A stretch of DNA of 47,820 nucleotides, from contig JAFPAQ010000223.1 in the NCBI GenBank assembly GCA_017424235.1, positions 1 through 47,820 on the forward strand. Direction: 5' to 3'. A program made the translations under genes and the position numbers. This document shows positions 6,961 to 15,440 of the stretch, piece by piece. This DNA is from Lachnospiraceae bacterium. Its GTDB lineage: Bacteria > Bacillota > Clostridia > Lachnospirales > Lachnospiraceae. The notes under the pieces are model-generated. The model worked only from the letters and a program-made list of their open reading frames with translations, ran no database searches and was not told where the DNA came from. How positions within the stretch are numbered: position 1 is the stretch's first letter; each line of letters opens with the position of its first letter.

Positions 6961-8607
6961 TTTTACTATAAGAAGCTTATCTCCCGGATTTATCATATCA
7001 TCCGTAAGATTATTTATTTCTTTTATCTGATCTACACTGACATAATATTTTTTTCCAATCTGCCAGAGAGAATCTCCCGGCTGCACATAATATATTGCAA
7101 ATCCCGGAAGTTTTTCAATTACCTCCGGAGAAATAGGAGTCACATTTATATCTGTTATTATATCCCTGGCAACAACATTATATATCATCATATGTATATT
7201 GAGTACACATCGTAAATCAACATTATTTCCATCCTTAATATTTATCTGAATAGAAGAAATCTGGGCATCTATAGAATAACTGTCTATTTCATTATTCATT
7301 ATATCCGCCAGTTCTCTTTCTATTTCAAAAGGTATTGATTTTCTAAGCGGATGCAGCTGATTATGTTCATCCGAAGAAGCATATAGAATATTTATTAGTA
7401 TATCTCCCTTTATTTTTACTTTTTCATTTGTTTCAAACTCAGTATATCCTTTCTTATCCGTTTTATCCATAACCAGTTCCAATGAACCTACTACTGCCTG
7501 GGTATGACATATCTGATTGATTTGTGGCTCATTTGCCTCTATACCGATAAGTGATGAGATATTCTGGTCAATATAAATATCGGAATACAGATTTCTAAAC
7601 TCTGCATTGTCAGTTGATGTATTTATTTCACAGGTGACTCCATAAACATCCGAAACTATTGGTATTGCACCTGCTTCGTACAGTCTGATTTCAAGCTCGA
7701 GTGCCGCTTCAACTCCTACTATTCTGGCCTCTGCATTAGAATCCTCCCTGACTGTTATATCCTCATGATTCAATGCATATGACACATCTGCTATCATATA
7801 TTCACTACAGCCTGCACACTCTACACTTCCGCTAAATGGAAGGATAGTATCAAACCATAATATCTTTTTTGAAATATCCTCAAGATAAACAATAAATACC
7901 TTCATCTCTCCTGAAACATTTAATTTATCCTCATAAGGCTTAAATTCAATCCGCACCGGCTCTGCACTTTTCCATAACAAAGTCCCAACTGATGGCAGAT
8001 TATCAGGCATCTTGGTCTCTTCATGTATTCTTAAAAGATCCCTTTTACGTGTGATTGTTTCAAGATAATTTAATACTTTTTTGCGATAAACTATATCCTG
8101 CGGATTTATTTCATTATACCCTTCACTGATTATATTATGTTTTTTTACAGCACCTCCTATATCATCAAGTTCTGTGCATATCTCTCTTTCCACAGTCTCC
8201 TCTGCCTTAGTCTCCAGGCTTATCACTGCCTGTATGCTAAGCTTTCTTGAATTAATGATATGTACTCTCAAATCCTCTATTGTACTGCTACAGGTTACCC
8301 GATCCTGATTATCGATTTTATCTATAAAAATCTCTTCCATTAAAGGTATTTCACCTTCCATAACAGATATCTCACTATCTGCCCCCGCCTCTGCCTGATA
8401 CAGTATCTGATAAAACATTTTTCCTTTTATCCATACCTTATTCATACCGGTCTTTATATCATCTACTCTTACCCATCCATTATAATAAAGAACCGATAAT
8501 ACATCAGGTTTAAAGTCAGATATATTTATATCCTCCTCTACTGGCACCTGCAAAAGTGCCTTTGACTTTATCTTATCTGTACGAGCCTTTTTCTTTATTA
8601 ACTCCAT
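6958..8607 (-). CDS. SPOCS (DUF3794) and LysM protein, spore coat/cortex type
   Basis: 549 residues. The N-terminal and central regions carry SPOCS/DUF3794-type repeats (for example ALLQVPVEEDINISDFKPDV and later beta-rich segments), and the C-terminus is one LysM domain (YYVQPGDSLWQIGKKYYVSV...INPGDKLLIVK, about 505-549). In clostridia, proteins of this layout are associated with spore envelope assembly, LysM binding the peptidoglycan or cortex. The start at 8607 follows GGGAGGG (8611-8617); the GTG four codons upstream overlaps this Shine-Dalgarno and is rejected. It is monocistronic; no mother-cell sigma factor promoter could be assigned with confidence. Confidence 0.85.
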   Translation of the reverse strand: MELIKKKARTDKIKSKALLQVPVEEDINISDFKPDVLSVLYYNGWVRVDDIKTGMNKVWIKGKMFYQILYQAEAGADSEISVMEGEIPLMEEIFIDKIDNQDRVTCSSTIEDLRVHIINSRKLSIQAVISLETKAEETVEREICTELDDIGGAVKKHNIISEGYNEINPQDIVYRKKVLNYLETITRKRDLLRIHEETKMPDNLPSVGTLLWKSAEPVRIEFKPYEDKLNVSGEMKVFIVYLEDISKKILWFDTILPFSGSVECAGCSEYMIADVSYALNHEDITVREDSNAEARIVGVEAALELEIRLYEAGAIPIVSDVYGVTCEINTSTDNAEFRNLYSDIYIDQNISSLIGIEANEPQINQICHTQAVVGSLELVMDKTDKKGYTEFETNEKVKIKGDILINILYASSDEHNQLHPLRKSIPFEIERELADIMNNEIDSYSIDAQISSIQINIKDGNNVDLRCVLNIHMMIYNVVARDIITDINVTPISPEVIEKLPGFAIYYVQPGDSLWQIGKKYYVSVDQIKEINNLTDDMINPGDKLLIVK

Positions 8608-8937
8608 AATCCCTCCCACAAATTACAATTTTTGTCAGATTAACCAAAAATCAACCATTTTCATATTTTTATAAAATTATTTTTAACAATTATTATGTAA
8701 ATCTACTGTCTGCTTTTCGTTTTCTTAATACAAAAAACGTTGCATACTAAATATTATTCAAGTATTTTTTTTTTATTCGCATTATATAGATTTTATTATA
8801 TTCCAAAAAATATTTGACATTAAATACGATTAGTTATAGTATTATATTATATTAAATATAGTAATGAATACTACTTATCATTTTGTGTAAAACTATGATT
8901 ATTAATAAACAAAACTACGAAAGGTAAGGTGACTATT
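8608..8937. other. AT-rich divergent intergenic region
   Basis: 330 bases of very AT-rich DNA between divergent genes. The right half holds a clear plus-strand promoter at 8814-8842. A 7-bp inverted repeat (TAGTATT 8837-8843, AATACTA 8867-8873) flanks the expected start site. No gene is seen. Confidence 0.6.
8814..8842 (+). promoter_or_regulatory. Sigma-A promoter of the hemolysin III gene
   Basis: Perfect -35 TTGACA (8814-8819), 17-bp spacer, -10 TAGTAT (8837-8842). Confidence 0.75.
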
Positions 8938-9579
8938 ATGACTCTGACAATTCGTGAACCCGGCAGTGCTCTGACTCATTTTATTGGCTGTATAATGGCG
9001 GCAATTGCAGCAATTCCGCTAATAATAAAAGCTCCCACCGGTATTAGTACAATGGCAATGACTATATTTATGATAAGCATGATACTTTTATATGGTGCAA
9101 GTGCGACCTATCACTCTGTTAATGTTTCTGAAAAGGTAATAAAAATCTTTAAAAAGATAGACCATATGATGATTTTTGTTCTCATCGCAGGCTCTTATAC
9201 CCCTGTATGCATGATAGTGCTTGGCGGATCAAAAGGTTATTCCCTGCTTGCACTTGTATGGGGTATTGCTTTTATTGGAATGGGTATAAAGTTTTTGTGG
9301 GTAACCTGCCCTAAATGGTTTTCATCTATTATTTATATTTCAATGGGATGGCTTTGTGTATTTGTGATGGGAACCTTGTGGGACACACTCTCTCATGTGG
9401 CTTTTGGCTGGCTTTTGGCTGGAGGTATTTTTTATACAGTGGGTGGAATAATATATGCATTAAAGCTGCCGGTTTTCAATTCACTCCATAAATATTTTGG
9501 CTCACATGAAATTTTCCATCTGTTTGTTATGGCCGGAAGCATCTGCCACTTCATATTTATGTACTGCTTTGTCATTTAA
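8938..9579 (+). CDS. Hemolysin III / PAQR-family membrane protein
   Basis: 213-residue polytopic membrane protein with about seven hydrophobic segments. Family motifs are present: GASATYHS in the second membrane segment, DHMMIFVLIAGSYTP in the third, and the C-terminal H(E)IFHLFVMAGSICHF, whose histidines with the Ser/His of the first motif form the metal site of PAQR hydrolases. The family includes YqfA and Bacillus HlyIII; true haemolysis is rarely shown and the physiological role is unclear (membrane lipid homeostasis is proposed). The start at 8938 is chosen because AGGTGA lies 5 bases upstream; a GTG three codons earlier overlaps it. Confidence 0.88.
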   Translation: MTLTIREPGSALTHFIGCIMAAIAAIPLIIKAPTGISTMAMTIFMISMILLYGASATYHSVNVSEKVIKIFKKIDHMMIFVLIAGSYTPVCMIVLGGSKGYSLLALVWGIAFIGMGIKFLWVTCPKWFSSIIYISMGWLCVFVMGTLWDTLSHVAFGWLLAGGIFYTVGGIIYALKLPVFNSLHKYFGSHEIFHLFVMAGSICHFIFMYCFVI

Positions 9580-9604
9580 TGAAAATATTAATAATCTTTT
9601 CCCA

Positions 9605-9633
9605 TTGCATTAATTGTATATAACAAATATAAT
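9605..9633 (+). promoter_or_regulatory. Sigma-A promoter of trkA-trkH
   Basis: TTGCAT (9605-9610), 17-bp spacer, TATAAT (9628-9633). Confidence 0.75.
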
Positions 9634-9667
9634 AAAGATATGTTCACAACAATTTGAACATATCTTT
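9634..9667. promoter_or_regulatory. Inverted repeat on the trkA transcription start, operator or terminator
   Basis: 13-bp perfect arms (9634-9646 with 9655-9667) separated by 8 bases begin directly after the -10 hexamer, and a run of T follows the right arm. The promoter position argues for an operator; the T run argues for a terminator of the upstream gene. It may serve as both. Confidence 0.55.
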
Positions 9668-9695
9668 TTTATTGGGGAAATGAGGATAATTTGAT

Positions 9696-11057
9696 ATGAA
9701 GATAATAATTGCAGGCTGTGGTAAAGTTGGCTATGCCCTTGCACAGCAGTTAGATGATGAAGGACATGATATAGTTCTGATTGATAACATTCCCGAAAGA
9801 TTACAGACAGGTCTTTCTGACCTTGATGTTCAGGGAATAGTGGGTAATGCGACCAGCTTTCGTACACAGCAGGAAGCCGGTATTGAAGACTCAGATCTCT
9901 TTATTGCAGTAACTGGCAAGGATGAAATAAATCTCCTAAGCTGTCTTATTGCCAAAAAAGCAAGCAACTGTCAGACCATTGCCCGTGTACGCAATCCTGA
10001 ATATTTTCAGGAAATCATATACTTAAGACAATGTATGGGTATGTCAATGTCTGTAAACCCTGAGTATGCTGCTGCCAGAGAAATCGCACATCTTATTCAG
10101 CTGCCACAGGCTATGGAGATTGATTCTTTTGCCAAAGGACGAGTTGACCTGTTAAAAGTTGCTATTTCTGAAAATTCACCATTGCACAATATGACTGTAC
10201 AGGCTTTTTCAAAGAAATTCAATCACGAAATCCTTATCTGCATACTAAGTCGCGAACATCAGATCAGTATACCAAATGGAAACACTGTACTTAAGGCAGG
10301 AGATACTATTTCCGTTATTATGCCAAAGGAAAAAATAATTCCTTTTTATCAGGTTTCAAAGCTTTCTTCAATCAAGGGAGTCAGAAATGTAATGATAGCT
10401 GGTGGTGGAACTATTTCCTTCTACCTCACCACTATTCTGGAGCAGTCAGGAATCAAGGTAAAGATCATCGAAAAAGACAAGCATCGTTGTGAATTTTTGA
10501 GTGAATCTCTTCCAAATGCTGTCATTATAAATGGTGATGCCACTGACCACAGTATGCTTTTAGAAGAAGGTCTTGCAAGAACAGATGCCTTTGTTGCACT
10601 TACAAACATGGATGAAGAAAATGTTTTTCTTTCATTATATGCAAATAAAGTAAATCCTAAATGCAGAAATATGACTAAAATGAACAAGCTTGTCCTTAAT
10701 GATATCATTGAAGATCTGAATGTGGGAAACATTATCTCTCCTAAGAATATTACTGCAGAATACATTCTTCAATATGTTCGAAGTCTCAGTAATTCTTATG
10801 GAAGTAATGTTGCCGCGCTCTACAGGCTTATGGACAACCAGGTTGAAGCACTTGAATTTCAGGTAAGAGAAAAAAGTGCTGTAACTGATATACCACTTTT
10901 GGAGCTCAAATTAAAGAAAGATCTTATTGTATGCTGTATCGTAAGGGGCAATAAGGTCATAACTCCATCAGGACGCGATATGATTCAGCTTAATGATACA
11001 GTAATCGTAGTTACTACCCAGAAAGGACTTCAGGATATATCTGATATCCTTAAATAG
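9696..11057 (+). CDS. trkA: Trk/Ktr potassium uptake regulatory subunit TrkA
   Basis: Cytoplasmic gating subunit of a K+ uptake system. The 453 residues hold two RCK modules in tandem: NAD(H)-binding TrkA-N at 1-130 (GCGKVG at 7-12, acidic D30 at the end of beta2), TrkA-C about 140-215, a second TrkA-N from about 231 (NVMIAGGGTIS, acidic residue in IIEKDKHR), and a second TrkA-C at the end (TVIVVTTQKGL). The second glycine motif is GGGTIS rather than GxGxxG with a full charge pattern, so nucleotide affinity may differ between halves. trkH follows after 14 bases, giving a two-gene operon. Confidence 0.95.
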   Translation: MKIIIAGCGKVGYALAQQLDDEGHDIVLIDNIPERLQTGLSDLDVQGIVGNATSFRTQQEAGIEDSDLFIAVTGKDEINLLSCLIAKKASNCQTIARVRNPEYFQEIIYLRQCMGMSMSVNPEYAAAREIAHLIQLPQAMEIDSFAKGRVDLLKVAISENSPLHNMTVQAFSKKFNHEILICILSREHQISIPNGNTVLKAGDTISVIMPKEKIIPFYQVSKLSSIKGVRNVMIAGGGTISFYLTTILEQSGIKVKIIEKDKHRCEFLSESLPNAVIINGDATDHSMLLEEGLARTDAFVALTNMDEENVFLSLYANKVNPKCRNMTKMNKLVLNDIIEDLNVGNIISPKNITAEYILQYVRSLSNSYGSNVAALYRLMDNQVEALEFQVREKSAVTDIPLLELKLKKDLIVCCIVRGNKVITPSGRDMIQLNDTVIVVTTQKGLQDISDILK

Positions 11058-11071
11058 GAAAGCGCAATATT

Positions 11072-12511
11072 ATGAACATTTTATTAGTAAACTCAATTTT
11101 AGGGCTCGTCGTAATGCTGGAGGGGGTATTTATGCTACTTCCATGCCTTGTAGGTATATGCTATGGCGAGTGGTCCGATGTACTTATTTACTTTATTTTG
11201 TCTATATTCTGTATAATTTTTGGAACCGTTTTAAGAATAAAAAAGCCCTCTGATAATACCTTTTATGCAAAGGAGGGTTTTGTTACCGTATCTCTTAGCT
11301 GGATTATCATGAGTATTATTGGTGCTCTTCCTTTCTTTATCACAGGAGATATTCCCTGCTATGTAGATTCGCTTTTTGAGATAATCTCAGGCTTTACGAC
11401 AACAGGTTCAAGTATATTAAATGATATCGAAGCTCTTTCACACTGCAACCTTTTCTGGCGAAGCTTTAGCCACTGGCTGGGTGGTATGGGTGTTCTGGTA
11501 TTTATACTTGCAGTCCAGCCAATGTCAGGCGGATCGACAATGAATCTTATGAAGGCTGAAAGCCCCGGACCTACTGTTGGTAAACTGGTTCCCAAAATGC
11601 AGCAGTCGGCATTTATTTTATATGCCATATACTTCGCAATGACTATTATAGAAACCATTCTTCTGCTTTTGGGTGGAATGTCCTTTTTTGAAGCTATATG
11701 TCATGCAGTAGGTACTGCCGGAACAGGTGGATTTGGTATAAAAAATGACAGTATTGCCGGTTATTCAGTATACCTTCAAAATGTTATTACTTTATTCATG
11801 TTCCTCTTTGGTGTAAACTTTGTTTTTTATTACTATATTCTGATAAAAAATGTGAAAGAAGCTTTCAAGCTTGAAGAAGTGAAATGGTATTTTGCATTAT
11901 TTATAGGTGCAGTCTTACTGATAACTGCTAACCTTACCTTTGCCGGTGGCAATTTCTTTTCAAATATGCAAAAGGTTGCTTTTCAGGTTGCTTCAATAAT
12001 GACCACCACCGGTTATGCGACCGCCGACTTTGATTTATGGCCCTCATTTTCAAAAACCCTAATGGTGGGATTAATGTTTATAGGTGCCTGTGCCGGTTCA
12101 ACCGGAGGCGGAATCAAGGTATCACGTATAATGATATATTTAAAACAGGTTAAAAAGGAGCTCTTTCAACAGATACATCCAAGACAGATAAATATTATTA
12201 AAATGGATAAAAAATCTATTGAACACAGCACTGTCCGTTCCTGCAATGTTTTTCTGATGTGTTACAGCTTTATTTTTGTAATATCAATATTGTTGGTAAG
12301 TCTTGACGGTTTTGATTTTACAACAAACTTTACTTCAATTGTTGCTACCATAAACAACATTGGTCCCGGTCTTAACATGGTAGGTCCAACCAAAAACTTT
12401 GCAGAATTTTCGCATTTATCAAAATTTGTGCTTATGTTTGATATGCTTGCAGGCAGACTTGAGATACTCCCAATGATGATTTTATTGCATCCAAGAACCT
12501 GGAGAAAATAG
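11072..12511 (+). CDS. trkH: Trk/Ktr potassium channel subunit TrkH
   Basis: Membrane K+ translocation subunit of 479 residues, made of four M1-P-M2 repeats with selectivity-filter segments TTTGSS, GTAGTGG, TTGYA and a final NIGPGLN; each supplies a filter glycine. GSTGGG after the third repeat is the intramembrane loop region of TrkH/KtrB proteins. Partner of TrkA encoded just upstream. Translation is probably coupled by the short spacing. No terminator separates it from spoVT, which has its own promoter. Confidence 0.95.
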   Translation: MNILLVNSILGLVVMLEGVFMLLPCLVGICYGEWSDVLIYFILSIFCIIFGTVLRIKKPSDNTFYAKEGFVTVSLSWIIMSIIGALPFFITGDIPCYVDSLFEIISGFTTTGSSILNDIEALSHCNLFWRSFSHWLGGMGVLVFILAVQPMSGGSTMNLMKAESPGPTVGKLVPKMQQSAFILYAIYFAMTIIETILLLLGGMSFFEAICHAVGTAGTGGFGIKNDSIAGYSVYLQNVITLFMFLFGVNFVFYYYILIKNVKEAFKLEEVKWYFALFIGAVLLITANLTFAGGNFFSNMQKVAFQVASIMTTTGYATADFDLWPSFSKTLMVGLMFIGACAGSTGGGIKVSRIMIYLKQVKKELFQQIHPRQINIIKMDKKSIEHSTVRSCNVFLMCYSFIFVISILLVSLDGFDFTTNFTSIVATINNIGPGLNMVGPTKNFAEFSHLSKFVLMFDMLAGRLEILPMMILLHPRTWRK

Positions 12512-12520
12512 TGTGAAATC

Positions 12521-12551
12521 TGTATAATGTATCCATTTTTTCCACATACTA
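12521..12551 (+). promoter_or_regulatory. Sigma-G-type (forespore) promoter of spoVT
   Basis: TGTATA (12521-12526), 18-bp spacer, CATACTA (12545-12551). This matches the Bacillus sigma-G pattern (GHATR, about 17-18 bp, CATnnTA). A sigma-A-like TATAAT overlaps at 12523-12528 but has no matching -35. Confidence 0.65.
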
Positions 12552-12610
12552 ACTCCATCAACAATAGTATGAAAGAATTATCAGATTCATTTATTAGATG
12601 GAGGAAGCAT

Positions 12611-13159
12611 ATGAAAGCTACAGGTATAGTGCGCAGAATTGATGATTTGGGACGCGTGGTTATTCCTAAGGAAATCCGACGTGTCATGCGCATAAAGGAA
12701 AGTGATCCTTTGGAAATTTTTACCGACCATGAAGGTACTATTATATTAAAAAAATACTCTCCTATCGGCGAGATGGGAGATTTTGCAAAACAATATGCAG
12801 AAAGTCTTTCACAGGTGTCAGGTCATATATCACTTATTGCAGACAGAGACCAGTTTGTTGCTGCTTCCGGCAGCAATACCAAAAATATCGTAGGCAAAAA
12901 TATCAGCAAAAAACTTGAGGAAAAAATGAATTCAAGAGAGACTATAAATGCCTCCAGATATGACAAAAATTTCATAACAGTCCTTGAAAATGAGCCCGAA
13001 GAGTATCAAAGTGAGGTAATAATACCAATTATAACTCAAGGCGATGTGCTTGGAGCTGTAATTCTACTTTCAACCAGAGCTGATGATAACATGAGCGAGG
13101 TCGAATTAAAGCTTGCACAATCTGCTGCTGATTTTTTAGGAAAACAGATGGAGAATTAA
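12611..13159 (+). CDS. spoVT: Stage V sporulation protein T (AbrB-type regulator)
   Basis: Forespore transcription regulator of 182 residues (178 in B. subtilis). N-terminal AbrB/SpoVT swapped-hairpin domain at 1-50 (MKATGIVRRIDDLGRVVIPKEIRR, ending EIFTDHEGTIILKKY), then a GAF-like domain (about 57-180; GDVLGAVILLS). It acts as a tetramer that tunes sigma-G genes and spore cortex/coat maturation. The start at 12611 follows GGAGG; the longer frame from 12527 runs through the promoter and is rejected. The sigma-G-type promoter is in keeping with its known control in Bacillus. Confidence 0.95.
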   Translation: MKATGIVRRIDDLGRVVIPKEIRRVMRIKESDPLEIFTDHEGTIILKKYSPIGEMGDFAKQYAESLSQVSGHISLIADRDQFVAASGSNTKNIVGKNISKKLEEKMNSRETINASRYDKNFITVLENEPEEYQSEVIIPIITQGDVLGAVILLSTRADDNMSEVELKLAQSAADFLGKQMEN

Positions 13160-13191
13160 AAAATGGATGCGCACACACGCATCCATTTTTT
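13158..13191. terminator. Bidirectional terminator between spoVT and the HAD gene
   Basis: 14-bp perfect stem (13158-13171 with 13178-13191), loop CACACA, with A/T runs on both sides. It overlaps both stop codons. Confidence 0.92.
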
Positions 13192-13831
13192 ATATAAACC
13201 TATTAATATCTGCCAAAGTATCTGCAACTCCATACAACAAAGGCTTTATCTCATCGTCAGGCTGTGTAAGGTCAGGCACCATAACAGGCTTACAACCTGC
13301 TGCATAAGCTGATTTTATACCATTGGGCGAATCCTCAACTGCAATGCAGTCAGACGGATTTTCTCCTATCTGTTCACATGCATACAAATATACATCAGGA
13401 GCCGGTTTGCCATTTGCCACCTGCTTTGCACTCACTATTTTATCAAACTTGTCCTTTACCCCTATTTTAGTAAGATGTTGCAATGTAAGCTCTATCGGTG
13501 TAGCTGTTGCCACAGCTGTCTTTATCCCATTTTGCTTCAAATAATCAAGAATCTCATCAAGACCGGGCTTTTTTTCGAGACCATATTTTTTAAGTCTTTC
13601 TGCTACAAGTCCACGTCTGACTTCACGAACTGCAAAATAGTCAAAATCCTCTCCAAATATCCCCTTCATCATCTTTGCTGCCACATTTGCATCACAGCTT
13701 CTGAGCATAAGTGCATGTTCACTTCTAAAATCATAGCCAAAGCTTCTGGCTGCCTCCTGCCATGCTTCATAGTAATGCTTTTCTGTATCTATAAGGACAC
13801 CGTCCATATCAAAAACTACTGCTTTTATCAT
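13190..13831 (-). CDS. HAD-superfamily phosphatase, beta-phosphoglucomutase-like
   Basis: 213-residue subfamily IA HAD hydrolase. Motif I VVFDMDGVLIDTE (nucleophile Asp8, acid/base Asp10), motif II VATATP, motif III Lys in NGKPAPDVY, and motif IV AVEDSPNGIKSA give a complete active site; the cap is the four-helix type. Such enzymes dephosphorylate or isomerise small phosphates; substrate cannot be told from sequence. Start at 13831 (ATG) with GGAGG at 13841-13845; the TTG just upstream is rejected. A GGAGATATC...GATATCCCC hairpin upstream (13877-13901) may end preceding transcription. Confidence 0.88.
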   Translation of the reverse strand: MIKAVVFDMDGVLIDTEKHYYEAWQEAARSFGYDFRSEHALMLRSCDANVAAKMMKGIFGEDFDYFAVREVRRGLVAERLKKYGLEKKPGLDEILDYLKQNGIKTAVATATPIELTLQHLTKIGVKDKFDKIVSAKQVANGKPAPDVYLYACEQIGENPSDCIAVEDSPNGIKSAYAAGCKPVMVPDLTQPDDEIKPLLYGVADTLADINRFI

Positions 13832-13876
13832 CAAATTCTTCCTCCATTTGTTTTATCACAATTATATCAAAAAACA

Positions 13877-13901
13877 GGAGATATCTCTATAAGATATCCC
13901 C
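13877..13901 (-). terminator. Hairpin upstream of the HAD gene
   Basis: 9-bp stem with one wobble (13877-13885 with 13893-13901); on the minus strand TGTTTTTTG follows. Possibly a second terminator for the leftward DUF2791 unit. Confidence 0.45.
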
Positions 13902-13991
13902 CATTTTTTGTGATTGTGAAGTTTTTTTAGAAAGGTTTGTTATAAGCTAATTAATATACTATTATTTGCAATAGCATAATGTTAGTTAATC

Positions 13992-14039
13992 AAAAAGCTA
14001 CGCTTTTTGGAATCGGATGCGCTGGCATCCGATTTTTTT
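13992..14039. terminator. Tandem terminator hairpins after the DUF2791 gene
   Basis: Stem 1: AATCGGATGC (14011-14020) with 14025-14034, loop GCTG, T7 on the plus side. Stem 2: AAAAAGC (13992-13998) with GCTTTTT (14002-14008), ending in TTTTTGATT on the minus strand. Together they end leftward transcription and block rightward transcription. Confidence 0.75.
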
Positions 14040-15306
14040 ATGCAAGTTTTGCATACAGGATATCCTCCTTTGGAGTTTCCTGATTCTGCTGTATAAGATT
14101 TAACAATGTTATATAGCTTCTGATCATTTCCCTTGCAGTAGTATCATTTGCATTTGATTTGCGTGCATACTGCGTTTTAAGGAAATAAATGAAATCATCA
14201 TGTTCAAGCTTTGGATTATAGCCATAAAGTATGCCATGCATCTGCGCAAGCTTCTCCAAAAGCACATACATCTCACCGGGATTGAGTGGTGAAAGTTTAA
14301 TAACAGGTGAAGCCATATCTCTTAGTTTAATGACTCCTTCCTGTTCAAAGGCTGTATCTTCAAGTCTTGACTTTAACGCTCCAAAACTGAAAATACCTCT
14401 TGTCTCATCTTCCATGGCTTCCTTGGTTACACTCATAATAATGCCAAGGTGATTTGCTTTTCCCTGAAGTGCATCATTGTATATAGAAAGCAGTTTATTG
14501 TAGTTGAACTCTCTTCCAACACGACTTGGTATCTCATAAAGAGTAGCAAGCTCGTCCATACATACATACAGTCCAACATAACCTGCCTTAACAACAAAGT
14601 CAGCAAATAATTTGACAAAATCATACCAGTTTTCATCTGATACAATAAGGTTAACACCTAAATCTGTCTTTGCATCAGTCTTTGTTCTGTATTCACCACA
14701 AAGCCATCTGAGAGCTTTTTTCTGCAACTCGATATCACCTGTTCTATGTCCCTTATAATAAGCAGCTAACACTTTGCCAAAATCAAATCCGTTAACCTTC
14801 TCCTCCATAGATGATGTTATCTTATATATCTTCTGGCTCACTCTTACATCAAATGTTTCATGTCCCGGTGTCAGACCTTCATTCTGAACCACTTCATTTT
14901 CAAGTGAACTTATCCATTTATCCAAAATTAACTGCAATGCCCCATTATCAGGACATGCATTTGTTGCCATATTTCTGATCAATTCTCTATATGTGGCAAG
15001 TCCCTGTCCCTTGTTTCCCACAAGTCTTTTATCAACAGACAACTCCACATCTGTAACTACAAAGCCTTTTTCCATTACATGGTTTCTAAGTGCATGCATA
15101 AGAAAGGTTTTACCACTTCCAAACTGTCCTTCAATAAATCTGAAGGTTGCTCCTCCCTGTTCTATTATTGAAACATCCTGCAATAATGCCTGTATTTCAC
15201 TTCTTCTTCCTACTGTAATATATTCAAGACCTGTACGTGGCACTACTCCACTTTTTAACGAATTAAGAACAGTAGCAGCTACTGCTCTGGATACTCCTTT
15301 ATCCAT
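14038..15306 (-). CDS. P-loop ATPase of the DUF2791 (BrxC/BrxD-like) family
   Basis: 422-residue AAA/STAND-like ATPase. Walker A GQFGSGKT at 60-67 and Walker B VCMDE with Asp251/Glu252 are intact; the N-terminus GLEYITVGRRSEIQALL precedes the P-loop as in related ATPases. The family (DUF2791) includes BREX-associated BrxD and ATPases coded next to helicases and TerB-domain proteins in stress/defence loci. No BrxA, BrxB, PglX or PglZ is in the window, so this is not BREX. The start at 15306 is an ATG after AAGGG; a TTG seven codons earlier is less likely. The upstream gene (DUF4391) is co-oriented 134 bases away, with a possible structured RNA between. Function unknown; protein-DNA loading or defence is inferred. 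Confidence 0.8.
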   Translation of the reverse strand: MDKGVSRAVAATVLNSLKSGVVPRTGLEYITVGRRSEIQALLQDVSIIEQGGATFRFIEGQFGSGKTFLMHALRNHVMEKGFVVTDVELSVDKRLVGNKGQGLATYRELIRNMATNACPDNGALQLILDKWISSLENEVVQNEGLTPGHETFDVRVSQKIYKITSSMEEKVNGFDFGKVLAAYYKGHRTGDIELQKKALRWLCGEYRTKTDAKTDLGVNLIVSDENWYDFVKLFADFVVKAGYVGLYVCMDELATLYEIPSRVGREFNYNKLLSIYNDALQGKANHLGIIMSVTKEAMEDETRGIFSFGALKSRLEDTAFEQEGVIKLRDMASPVIKLSPLNPGEMYVLLEKLAQMHGILYGYNPKLEHDDFIYFLKTQYARKSNANDTTAREMIRSYITLLNLIQQNQETPKEDILYAKLA

Positions 15307-15360
15307 ACAACCCTTATCCCCTTTCAAATAAACCTATACACTAAACACAATATATATGAC

Positions 15361-15428
15361 AATCTGCCCGAACCATCCTCCCCAGAACGGTTCGGAATTG
15401 TGTCCCCTTATTCACAATATAGCAGATT
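15361..15428 (-). ncRNA. Candidate three-way-junction RNA between the DUF4391 and DUF2791 genes
   Basis: Three stems nest without conflict: P1 AATCTGC (15361-15367) with GCAGATT (15422-15428); P2 CCGAACC (15368-15374) with GGTTCGG (15389-15395); P3 ATTGTG (15397-15402) with CACAAT (15413-15418). Junction linkers are 0, 1 and 3 bases. On the minus (sense) strand both apical loops contain GGGGA. It begins 12 bases after the DUF4391 stop and ends 54 bases before the DUF2791 start. No U-tail follows, so it is not a terminator. Structure drawn by eye; function unknown. Confidence 0.4.
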
Positions 15429-15440
15429 ATTCATCAGATT

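Noticed and set aside
15361-15428. A leader peptide starting inside P2 (AGG-ATG on the minus strand)
   Set aside because: The Shine-Dalgarno-like GGGGAGG is almost fused to the ATG, which is too close for efficient initiation, and the peptide is only ten residues.
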